64,000 nt of DNA from Paramyrothecium sp. XJ0827 (lineage: Eukaryota > Ascomycota > Sordariomycetes > Hypocreales > Stachybotryaceae), in NCBI GenBank assembly GCA_020881915.1, contig JAJFPB010000005.1:1426001-1490000 (forward strand). Reading direction: 5' to 3'. Positions 45,455 through 55,907 of the stretch are shown one piece after another. Numbering within the stretch: the stretch's first letter is position 1; each line of letters opens with the position of its first letter. The position numbers were made by a program, and so were the translations under genes. Under the pieces are notes generated by a model. That model worked only from the letters and a program-made list of their open reading frames with translations, made no database searches and was not told the origin of the DNA.

Positions 45455-46854
45455 TCATCGCAGCTTAGAGAACACCAAGCTGCTGTTAGTGCCTCCAAAC
45501 CCAAAACTGTTGGTCATTGCAACATCCACGTTCTTCTGCTGGGGCGTGAGAGGCACGAAGTTGAAACCGGGACCTACGTCCGGCCGCTGCAGATTCATTG
45601 TTGCTGGAACGGTGCCCTGTCTCTTGTTCAGTCTAGTGCAAGTGCATCCTGCCTTTGCTCATTACATACCTCGTGGATTGCCAGAATTGTGAAGATGGCC
45701 TCGATGGCTCCGGCGGCGCCTAGAAGGTGCCCAATAGAGCCTTTGGTACTGCTGACAGTCACCTGGGACGCCGAGGAGACACCATCGTCGCTAAGCATGA
45801 TACGTTGGATGGCAGCGGCCTCTGCCGCATCTCCCACGCGGGTAGCCGTAGCATGAGCGTTGATGTAATCGACTTGTGAGGGCTTGATGCCCGCAGCCTT
45901 CAACGCCCTCTTCATGGCCAAATATGCTCCCTGTCCGTCCTCCAAGGGCGCAGTCATGTGGTAGGCGTCGCCGCTGCAACCATAGCCTTTGATCTCGGCA
46001 TAGATGTGTGCTCCCCTTGCCTTGGCATGCTCAAGCTCTTCCAGGACGCACACGGCAGCGCCTTCGGCCACAACAAAGCCTCCCCGGTCTGAGTCGAAAG
46101 GGCGGCAGCTCGCAGCTGGGTTGTCGTTGTAAGCCGTGCATAATGATCTCGCCCTGCCAAAGCCAGCAAAGGTGAGCGGATGGATGCATGATTCTGACCC
46201 TCCAGCAACCATGACGTCGGCGTCGCCAAGGGCGATGAAGCGGGAGGCATCGCCAATGGAATGAGCGCCAGTCGTGCAAGCCGTCGTTGCGGCATGATTA
46301 GGACCTTGGAAACCATGAAGCATGGCAATGTGCCCGGCTGCCATGTTTAGTAGAATTTTGGGAACGAACATTGGCGAGACCTTTCTATAACCCTGCATAA
46401 CGTTAGCTCCCAGGTTTTGTCGTCAAAATGGTTAACGGGAAAAAGTCTTTACGTCTCGATTGTGAGCCAGACTGGTCTCGTACATCTCGTCCAAGTTACC
46501 GATGCCGCTGCCGATGCACACACCCGTTACTTCGCGCTCCTCTTGATTTTGGGGCTTCCAGCCGGCATCTTTGAGTGCCATGGTGCTTGCTGCTACGGCA
46601 TACTGCGTGAAGGTGGACATGCGACGCTGGTCAGTCGCGCTGAGCCAGTCCGATGGCCTCCAGCTGCCGTCGGCGGCACCGGTGGGCACGACGCCAGCAA
46701 CCGTGCTCGTCAGCTCTCGCCATCTCTCTTGGGGTTCGCGATCTGCAACACTGGCAATGCCTGACTCCCCAGCCAAGAGGCGAGACCAGCTGCGCCGAAT
46801 GCCGACGCCCAGAGGCGTGATGGCGCCCAAACCCGTCACGACAACTCGACGCAT
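45455..46854 (-). CDS. CEM1: Mitochondrial 3-oxoacyl-[ACP] synthase (KAS II type)
   Basis: Three minus-strand exons (46453-46854, 45670-46392, 45455-45616) encode 428 residues. The start [16 protein letters not shown] is the usual KAS N-terminus. The active-site Cys lies in [14 protein letters not shown] (Cys173). The catalytic His residues lie in [14 protein letters not shown] and [13 protein letters not shown], and the C-terminus has the [13 protein letters not shown] signature. This is the condensing enzyme of mitochondrial type II fatty acid synthesis, which makes the octanoyl-ACP precursor of lipoate used by PDH subunits such as the PDX1 product in this window. No long presequence is evident, so targeting must rely on a short basic start, as in other Cem1 proteins. 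Introns are GTAAAG...CAG and GTATGT...CAG, both phase 0. Confidence 0.93.
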
Positions 46855-47602
46855 AGCTGTGCCATAGCTGTATGGAATAGGCTAAGATACGGATGAGACG
46901 GACGCCGGTGGCATGAGTCTTTGTCTGCGTTGATGGGGATTACAGAGAATTGCAATCAGATACGGCAATAGCGGGATGTTGTTACTTCAACTAGCTTAGC
47001 GCACAAGTGGCAGGCCCCAAGAACCAATAATGGGGCGGCAATGCACCAGGGACTCGCGAGCATGCATGTAGCTTCAATGGCAAACTGGAGCTACCTTGCC
47101 CAGAAAACAAATGGAAAACAGTGAACCATAACCCTAGAGTTAACTAAATGGTCATTGACCAACTTGTCGCACTTGTCACATACCTGAACTGAACTGTATT
47201 CCTTCCGGGACTAAACTCTTTCCTGGTCTCAATGAGATACCAGTGCTAGTACACGACGGCTACATGGGTGCCAGGCTAGACCGTCCAGCGCCCGCACGTA
47301 CTAACCCTGTAGCTCTAGCTGAGACCGCTTGGTCCGTACGTACGCCGCACCCTGGGGAAGGATGCTGTCCTCAACTATGAAACGCGACCATCTGACAGCT
47401 TTCATCTCACACTCATAACTTCAAAGCCTTGCACGTCCCACGGGAGGAAGCGTCTCATATATGTTATAACCTGCTGCGTCATTCCCTTGTGTCGATGCCT
47501 CTTGTTGAGGCTAGGCTATTCCACGCCAAGGTGTTGCGCCACTCCTTCAGCTCAGCCGGGAGCAGAGGCCACCGAAGGCCTTGAGGCTGCTCCGTCACCA
47601 AC
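46855..47602. other. Divergent promoter of CEM1 and OPT gene
   Basis: About 750 nt between two divergent start codons. Nothing coding is seen and no regulatory motif could be assigned. Confidence 0.5.
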
Positions 47603-50427
47603 ATGCCTCCCGACCATGATCACGAACCCGTGAACACCGCTGCCGTGTCTGGGAGAGAGATGGCCGCAGGCCCAAGTGCAAGGCTGTCTACATCGAGCCA
47701 GCGCCCCGTCTCAATGGAGACGCAGGACCTAGATGCGTCTCATTGGGTCGGGCAGGGAGCCCGCAACGATAGCGACGATGAGCAGGGCTCCGAGTACGAG
47801 CTGCTTATGGACCCCAACCTCCCGGATGTTGGCCTGGACGGTACACCGCTGGACGACGATGAGGCTGCCGTGAAGCGCCATGTTGCCGGGGAGGACTCCC
47901 CTTACCCCGAGGTCCGCGCTGCCGTCCCCAACACCGACGAGGACCTGCCGTGCAATACCGTCCGCGCTTGGACTATCGGCTTGGCCCTTGTTGTTCTCGG
48001 AGCATCCATGAACACAATCTTCTCGCTGCGTTCTCCCTCAATCTCAATTGGGCCCCTCATTGCGCAAATCATTGCTTGGCCTATAGGCCACGGCTGGGCC
48101 AAATTCATGCCAACCAGGGAGTTCGAGATCTTTGGCTCGCGAATCAGCTTGAATCCTGGGCCTTTCAACATCAAAGAGCACTCCATTATTGTCGTCATGG
48201 CCAGTGTGTCCTTTTCGGTTGCGTATGCGACTGACATTATCCTCGCCCAGCTTGTGTTCTACAAGCAAGACTTCGGGGTCATGTTTCAGCTCCTGCTCAC
48301 AATCTCTACGCAGTCCCTTGGTTATGGCATTGCGGGCATGCTGCGGAAGTTTTTGGGTCAGTGTTGTTCTTCTGACTCACGTGCCATCGGCTTGCTGACG
48401 ACTCCTAGTGTATCCGGCCTCGATGATATGGCCTGCCAATCTGGTCGCAGTGACATTGCTCAATGCCATGCACGAGACGACGTACCAGAAGGACCCCACG
48501 ATCCTTGGAGGAAGCATGCCCAGATATCGATGGTTTGCAATCATCACCGCCATATCTTTCGTTTACTATTTCATTCCCGGATTCTTCGCTCAGTTTCTCA
48601 GCGTATTCGCTTTTGCTACCTGGCTTGCGCCCAAAAATGCCGTTGTGAACCAGCTTTTCGGTGGGGTGTCTGGTCTATCCATCCTCCCCATTACATTCGA
48701 CTGGACTCAAATTACTGGCTACATTGGCTCCCCTCTCATTCCTCCATGGTAAGCTTACGTTTGGCACTGGGGCGAGAGCCAGGACTGATGGTGAATATAG
48801 GCATGCAATTGCAAACACCTTGATAGGCGTAATCGTCTTCTTCATCGCTCTGTCCTCTATGCTTCACTACTCTGGCACTTGGTACGCGCAGTATTTGCCC
48901 ATGAGTGATGCCGGCACATACGACAACACTGGCGCCCCGTATAACACAAGCCGCATCCTAACGCCCGAGTTCACACTGAATGAAGAGGCATACAAGAACT
49001 ACTCACCACTCTTCATAAGGTATGACAGACTTACTGCCCTCCTGCATGAGCATAACTAACGAAACGATAGCACCACATTCGCTATGGCTTATGGCTTATC
49101 GTTTGCCGCCATTTCTTCCCTGGTAGTGCACACGTACATTCACAATGGTGAACAAATCTGGAAGCAATACAGAAACAGCACAAGCGAGAAGCCCGATATT
49201 CACATGAAGCTCATGAGAAAGTACAAAGAAGCACCGTCCTGGTGGTACACTTCGCTTTTTGCGCTTGTAAGTCAAGCCCTACAAAACACCTGTCCAAACA
49301 CATGCTAACTAGGCGCAAAGATGCTGCTTCTTGGATTCTATACGGTTCTGGCCTATCCTACAAACCTCACCTGGTGGGCCTTTTTGCTGGCAGTGTTTAT
49401 TTCCTTTGGCTTTGCGCTCCCTATTGGCATTATAGAAGCTGTCACCAACAACCGCATTGGTCTCAATGTGTTGACCGAGTTTGTGTATGGATACATTCAG
49501 CCCGGGCGCCCCCTCGCGCTCATGATGTGAGCCGCCGCAACCTTTTCCCTTTCTGTTTCGTCTCCTGCTAACCTTCGTGTACAGCTTCAAAACTTTTGGA
49601 TACATCACCATGTGAGCTCATGCGACCACCGTGTATAAACCCCAAGGGTAGCTACTGATCGTTTCTAGGTCCCAAGCGCTGAGTTTTGTTTCGGATTTGA
49701 AGTTTGGCCACTACATGAAGATCCCACCGCGCACCATGTTCTTAGCACAGGTCGTGGCCACGACTTTTTCCTGCTTCATTCAAATTGTTGTCTTGAACTT
49801 TGCACTCAACAACATTGAAGACGTCTGCGAGCCTCATCAACCTGATCACTTCACCTGCCCTGGTGGTAAAGTCTTTTTTGCAGGTACGTTTAATCGCCTC
49901 TCATTACAATTCCAGTGCAGTTAAGCTCAGATCTCGCAGCGTCCGTAATTTGGGGCCTCATTGGCCCTGCTCGTATGTTTTCTCCGGGGCACATCTACTC
50001 CGGCTTGTTCATCTTCTTCGGGCTCGGCGCCGTCGTTCCAATTATCATCTACTATATCGTGAAGAAGTGGCCCAAGTCGCCAGCTCGCTTCCTCATGGCC
50101 CCTCTGATATTCGGCGGAGCGGGGGCTATCCCTCCTGCCACACCGCTCAACTACCTGTCCTGGGGAATCGTCGGGTTTGTCTTCCAATTTTGGGTAAAGA
50201 GACGCCATTTCGGATGGTGGAGCAGACTCAACTTCCTCACGTCTTCCGGGTTAGATTTAGGATTGGCTTTGGCCACGTTGGTCATCTTCTTCGCCTTTAC
50301 TCTTCATAACATAGAACCCCCAAGCTGGTGGGGCAATGATGTCGTAGCATCTACCATGGATATGCAGGGCACGGCCGTACGAGCTCACGTGGCTAAAGGA
50401 GAGCGTTTCGGCCCAGAATCTTGGTGA
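47603..50427 (+). CDS. OPT-family oligopeptide transporter
   Basis: Eight exons (47603-48356, 48409-48748, 48801-49019, 49071-49266, 49321-49526, 49585-49611, 49669-49883, 49940-50427) encode 814 residues. After an acidic cytosolic head of ~120 residues come about 14-16 hydrophobic segments. OPT signatures are RSPSISIGPLIAQIIAWPIG, LNPGPFNIKEHSIIVVMAS, YPASMIWPANLV, FWLAP-like ATWLAPKN, NRIGLNVLTEFVYGYIQPGR, FKTFGYITMSQALSFVSDLK, GHYMKIPPRTMF and HFTCPGG. The C-terminus has NFLTSSGLDLG. These mark the peptide-transport (PT/Isp4) clade, which moves tetra-/pentapeptides or glutathione-like compounds across the plasma membrane with protons. Exon 6 is only 27 nt; it is supported because it encodes FKTFGYITM exactly. 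All introns are short (49-68 nt) with consensus ends. Confidence 0.93.
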
Positions 50428-50745
50428 TAGAAGTGATTGTTTGCTGGGCTGGGGATAGAAACACCGATATTACTCATACATAGCTGATTTTGCTTATAAT
50501 TCAAAATGGTTTGAAGCATGAACTATGTTTATCCTTTGACAAAGATCTAGCCTTATGACATATAAGCAGAGTAACAACAGTAGGAACTAGTTTTGGGGCT
50601 CATCGAGATATATGGTATCATGATGATGTGCAGTGTCGATATGCAGGAGATTGTTCATCTAGATTTCTGTCATGGCTATGGAACAAGGAACATTAATTCA
50701 CAGCGACTCCAACCCAGCAGTGCTAGACAGGCGTATACATGATGC
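50428..50745. other. Convergent 3' intergenic region
   Basis: Spacer between the OPT gene and the dioxygenase gene, which converge. AT-rich; no coding sequence. Confidence 0.5.
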
Positions 50746-51800
50746 TCACTCCTCACAGCTAGCTAAGTCGGGCTGCCAATTTCCACTGGTTGGTTCCTTC
50801 GCCAGCACAAAATCGAAAGCGACCTCCCACCGGGCATCATCCTGCTCGCCGCTTGATGGTACAAAGTCCACCACGAGCTCAGGTTTGACGGCAAAGACAC
50901 TGTCCCTGTGCAGCCACGGATCCTGCGAATCATACAGTTGCGTCGTCAGCGTGCGGTAGCCCCCGGGAGCGGATACGATGGCGTGGATGTGTGCCGGCCG
51001 GTAGGGGTGCCGGTCCAGGCGGGCGAGCAGCTGACCAACGGGCCCGTCCGCCGGGATCGGATAGGGCGCCGGACGGAGGCAGTAGAGGCTAAAGGTGCCA
51101 TCTGCCGCGGTGAGGAATCGGCCCCGAAGGTCCATGTCCGGCTGCGCGTCATCCTGTTGCTCGTACATCCCGCTCGGCGCGGCATGCCAGATGTCAAGCA
51201 TGGCATTGGCAATCGGTCTGCCCGAGGTGGAAAGGACGCGACCGTGAAAGAAGGTGACGGCGGAGGGCCAGGCCGCGCGATTCTCCGCCGAGATGATCGA
51301 GGCCGCCGCGGGGAGAACAGGCGCATTCAGCCTATAGAATGGTCCGAGAACATTCGAAGGCGTAGACGGTAAAACTGGTGAAGAGCATGCGGTCTCCTCC
51401 TGCTCTGAGGCTTTCATCTTTTGAGAAGTGATGGTGTCGACCAAGGTCTCAAGGCCGAGAACATCGCACAAGAGCTGAGACTCATTTCGGGTTTCGCTTG
51501 ACATCTTACCACACTGATTGATCTTGTAGTCACTGAGGTTAGCAACATTCCCAGGGCATCCACAAAGTAGTATTCTGTGCTTGTCCGTACCAAATCGACG
51601 CCGGCCATCCACTCGTCCAGAGTCAAGTTGACCTCACTCGCAAAGTCGTGTATGTGACGGACCAGTGCAGCCATCACCTCCCGGAGGCGTGGGCTCGCCC
51701 CCGATCCGGTCGCTCCTATCACGGCCTCGGTCAGGTTCGTGCCATGTACGAAGGGCGGAGCTGCCGCTTTGCTCTTCTGTTCGTTGACGACCCAAACCAT
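50746..51800 (-). CDS. Intradiol ring-cleavage dioxygenase
   Basis: Two minus-strand exons (51591-51800 and 50746-51522) encode 328 residues. The N-terminal Dioxygenase_N helical domain spans residues ~20-100 (EWMAGVDL joined to INQCGKMSSETRNE). The catalytic domain begins at SNVLGPFYR. The four non-haem Fe(III) ligands are visible: Tyr190 (SGMYEQQ), Tyr224 (APYPIPADGPVG), His248 and His250 (RPAHIHAIV). RPAPYPIPADGPVG followed by RHPYRPAHIH is the hydroxyquinol/catechol 1,2-dioxygenase pattern. The enzyme inserts O2 between two hydroxyls of an aromatic ring to give a muconate-type product that enters the 3-oxoadipate path. There is no signal peptide, so it is cytosolic. The exact substrate cannot be read from the sequence. 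A Zn2Cys6 regulator gene lies upstream on the same strand. Confidence 0.92.
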
Positions 51801-52553
51801 TGTTGCTACCTGTAGGGAAACTTGACCAAGCTGTGATGAGTGAGTTGAGGGAGAGATTCCAGAATTATCTGGGACAAAAATGTATCATGTCAAACAGGTG
51901 GTGACCAAGGAAGTGATTTGCAGCCCACAATGGAAGGGGCGGGCCTTACATACCCGGCATCGCTTCCTTTCTTTTTCAACACCAGGTCGCGGAAAGAAAG
52001 AAAGAAAGAGTTTGACGTGGCAATCCGCAATCTTCAGCTTCGAAGACAGTGTCCGTGGCTGGCGCCGGCTCACTGCATCGTCCGTGCAACCCTCTTCACT
52101 GTGCGAACCCACCGGAGCCTACGAAGCTTGGGATCGAGACCGAACCGTGCCGTCCATGTCTTGGCTGCCGGCTACAGCCGTGAATCTGTTTGCGTCCGCG
52201 CGTTGATTGCCGCTGACAATCAGACGAACAATCGGGGCTCATCGAAAGAAGTTATGCTGTGATGAGGCTTTTGTACAACAGCATTGATTTAATTACGTCT
52301 AGTGCTCCCACATCAACAGTTCTGGAACATACCTTAACGGGTGTTGTATCATGAACCCGCAAAACGAGCTCCCAATCACAATACTGACAAGGACGCGGTA
52401 CATGGTTCATGAAAATAGTACGCATATAGCTTTGTCCTTCAATGTGGCTCATGCTTATCGAGATGTACCCCTGTTTGCCATTCTGTGCCAGCTCAACTTC
52501 TCGATTGTCAATCATTGTTTCTTTCATTTCCATGTCCCTTTGCGAAGCAGGGC
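51801..52553. other. Promoter of the dioxygenase / 3' flank of the regulator
   Basis: About 750 nt between two minus-strand genes. I looked for paired CGG/CCG triplets that a Zn2Cys6 protein could bind and saw isolated triplets but no clean palindrome. Confidence 0.45.
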
Positions 52554-55500
52554 CTATAAATTTCCCTGCGTGTACAAAGGGGCTCCAGGTAGTCCTATGA
52601 AACCAACACTTTGGCCCTGAGCATGGCCAGTTTCTGCAACGTCGAGCCCGTTCAATGGCCCCTGAATCTGCTGTGCCGGCAGCGTTCCCTGGGAGTGGCT
52701 GATAAGAGATGATCTAGGTTGTGCTGCTGTAGTTTGACACTCTTGGAAACCCGTGCCAGGCTCGATATCCCAAAAGCTATCGAAATCAAACTCGTGTTCA
52801 CCACCCAGCGAGTCGGCCAGGTCAGGCTCTCTCTTGAAATGTACTGTTTGATCAACGCTGGTAGTCGCTCGACTACTCGTTGACGAGGAAGCAGAAGAGG
52901 TCTTCGGTATGGAGGTCCGTGAACTGGATACGGTTTGAAAGGTCGGCATCGGAGCCGTCGAATGCGACTTGATGTATGTTTCACGATTCACCTCAACAGT
53001 CGCTGCTGGATTACTTCGACTTGAGCCACCAGCCATTCCAGTAATGATGTACTGATCCACAGGGCTATTCAAGCCGAAGGTCAAACTCCCAAGTGATTCT
53101 ACCAAGCTTTTCTCTGTCATGAGGATAGCCAGCGGCCGTGCGTTGGTACTCTGGGCGCTACGCGTTCTCTGCTGCACGACGGAATGAAATGACTCTATAA
53201 TGAATAGCAGTCTGTGAGCTTGCACGTCAGTCTCTGCGCAGTATGACATTGTCTCGATGGCGCTTGACATTAACGAATCGTAGTACGTGTTGCGATAAAG
53301 ACCTGCGAACTCGTTGCTGAGGATGATCAGGATGGCAGCGAACAGAAAGTAGCTGTGTTAAACGTTAAAACTTTGCACAAACACAGCGTACAAGGCGCAC
53401 TTACAGAATAAATGGGTTTCGCTGCGGCAGGTAGTTCGCGCGATGCGCAGCTCGTACAAGAACGATGGTGCGGATAGACGCCGTCACGCACGCTTCAGCG
53501 AACTTCTCCAACTTTGAGTTCGGTCGACGCTGCCAATGAAAGGGCTGTGGCTTTGCTTTCAAGGTCTTGATTAATAAGTAGAGAAAGAATGGTCGGGACA
53601 AAAGGATGTTGGCGTGACAGTTGAATAGATGGACATGGAGAATAGCCATCCCTTGTACGGATGTCGTCTCTTCTTCAAAGAGTTTCTTTGCGTCCAATTC
53701 TGGTCTGGGGATTTGTGTCCACCTGTTGCACTCATCCGAAATCTCTTGTGCAATTCTTGTAGATGTTCGCCTCTTCGAGTATATCTTCTTTAGAATTTGG
53801 CCGACTGTTTGACAAGCCTTCACGGTAGCGTCCAGGCCTTTTGAGGCGACGCCGTCTTGCATCGCATCGTAACCATTTTCAAGCATGGGGGCATCTAGAG
53901 ACCCTTCGGAGCAATCCTCTTCCGAGATGGCAGTCGGACGCCCAAGTGACGCGGAGAGAAACCGGTCGAGAACGAAGAGGCTCCTCCAGATGTTCCGTCT
54001 CAGCACAACCTCGTCTTCGCGGAAGACTAATGGCACTTCTCGTACCCTGTGTAACCCAAGAGCAAATGCTGTTCGAACTGCCATTCCTAAGATTCATTTA
54101 GTGCTATCCAACCAGGGCAATGCTGCTGGTTGAGATCTAACCGTAATAAGCATTTGCCGCGTTTCTCTTTGAAACAGCCAGCATGTACACTGACATGAGC
54201 GACAGCGCTTGAACGGACCAGAGGTCTGCATCCTCGAACCCCGAAACTGGGTCGCCAAGGGATCTGGCGGCCCGAAAGAAGACTTCTGCTCGGTCCACGG
54301 GCTCTCCCCGCAAGGAATTGATGATAACGTCCGCCCGGCTGTTCGGCGCCGGCGTTGCCATAACCAGCCCAATGGCGAAAGTCAAGTGTATCAGACACAG
54401 GTTGAATGCGTCAACTATTAGAGGATTGGTATAACAAGCATCGAGGAATCGCTCAAATATACGCCGGTCCAGGACATCGATCAAGCCACAGGTCTGTAAT
54501 TCATGGTCAGGATGATATCCAGAAGGTGGCGTGGAATAGGAACCCTACATTTGTAAAGAAAGATTCGACTAAGATGCTTGCAGTCTCCCTATTTGGAACT
54601 ATATGAGGGATGGGGGTATCGGATGGAATGGAGACTGAAGATTCCATAATCTTGTGACGATTCGGATCCAACGTGAATGAGGATGGACCCGATGCATGGT
54701 CAACGATCATTCGAATCAATTGCAGGTAGGAAAGACTTGCAGAGTCTCCCACGTATACTTGAAGGATTAGTGGCGTAAAGAACACCAAATGCATTTCACT
54801 TACCAAGCCTTCCTCTCGGATCCTGCAACATTCTTGTCTGTCCGTATACCTCAGCCTCTTCATCTGGCTCCGAGGCCGTGTTTTGCCGGAACCGACTATC
54901 AGATTCAACTGAGGATAAGGGAGTACCGTGCTGCTGAACGGACAGCTTTCTTGGGTCATTCCGCGTTCTAGCTAAGGTAAAGCTTGTGGTACCCCGTGTG
55001 TTCAAGAGAAAGGAAGATGCCATGGATGAAGGTGTCCTCCTACCAGCCAGGCCTCCTGGAGCCCGAGCTGAGCTCAGGTTTGACACATCGTGCGCAGAAC
55101 GTCGCCTTGTTGTTGGGCGAATGGCATCAATATCGACATTGGTTGAAGGTGCAGCTTGGGTTGTCGTAGTATAGGCACAGGACAGGCTTCTCTTTACGCA
55201 ATTATCACAAGGCCTTTTACCATTGCACTGTAGGACATCGCATTAGCCCAGCCTTAGATCATGTACCCCGACACAATTCCTTCAAGGAATTTAACCAGGA
55301 AAGATGCCATCCACTCTGACGCGGCGCTTTTCGAGGCCGCTTGGCAGGCTGGTATCCCCGGGTCAGGACAACAGGGATTTCTGCCCCAATCGGAAGTCAA
55401 TTTGAATGGTTGTGAGACCGAGCGAGCCTCGCTCGGTCTTACAAATAGCCAGGTCACATCCGAGTCATACACATAGAGGCAGTGTTCTTCAAGGGAAGAG

Positions 55501-55907
55501 TAGCACCAGCCATGCCCATGTTATGCATGCTTGGTGCTCGAGGTATTTGCTGTCCAGGGAGGGAGGGGAGGGGGGGGGATGAATCAAGAGCATGAGGCAG
55601 AGGAGAATACGCCGACCCCATCGCCGTATCCGCCTAGAGGCAGAGGTTTCCACCACATATCGAGGGCAAATGAAAAGCAATGGAGGGGTGGCATGGTGGA
55701 CACTACCCGAAGGAAGGATCTTCGGGAGAGAGCCAGTGGACAGCAGCATCCGACACTTGTCGCTCAGTGCCTGCCTCGAGTATGTAATTCACCGGAAAGG
55801 GAAAGCTGAAAATGGATGCTGCTCACCTTCTGCTTGCGACGTTTACAAATGTCACATGCTTGGGCCGTTCTTTGTCGCTTTTCATCTGGGACCTTGGGTC
55901 TCGTCAT
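52554..55907 (-). CDS. Zn2Cys6 fungal transcription factor
   Basis: Six minus-strand exons (55827-55907, 54804-55227, 54549-54757, 54142-54493, 53405-54086, 52554-53352) encode 821 residues. The binuclear zinc cluster is split by the first intron: ACDICKRRKQK in exon 1 and CNGKRPCDNCVKRSLSCAY in exon 2, giving Cys18, 21, 28, 34, 37 and 44 in exact canonical spacing. The Fungal_trans middle homology region follows: RLVYVGDSASLSYLQLI, then FFTNTCGLIDVLDRRIFERF, YMLAVSKRNAANAYYGMAV and RTAFALGLHR. The C-terminus is Ser/Gln-rich with an acidic FDFDSFWDIEPG stretch, a likely activation region. Intron 1 is 599 nt, about ten times the others (46-55 nt). The target is unknown; the adjacent dioxygenase is an obvious candidate. 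The stop at 52554 has no competing downstream exon. Confidence 0.88.
55415..55439. repeat. Perfect 11-bp inverted repeat inside the long intron
   Basis: AGACCGAGCGA (55415-55425) and TCGCTCGGTCT (55429-55439) are exact reverse complements around a 3-nt GCC loop. The palindrome contains an everted pair CCG-N13-CGG, the half-site type bound by Zn2Cys6 dimers. It lies in intron 1 of the Zn2Cys6 gene. Confidence 0.8.

Noticed and set aside
55261..55476. 71-codon plus-strand frame inside the long intron of the regulator
   Set aside because: It has no recognisable features and is not annotated as a gene; it is kept only as a point to check in the intron finding.
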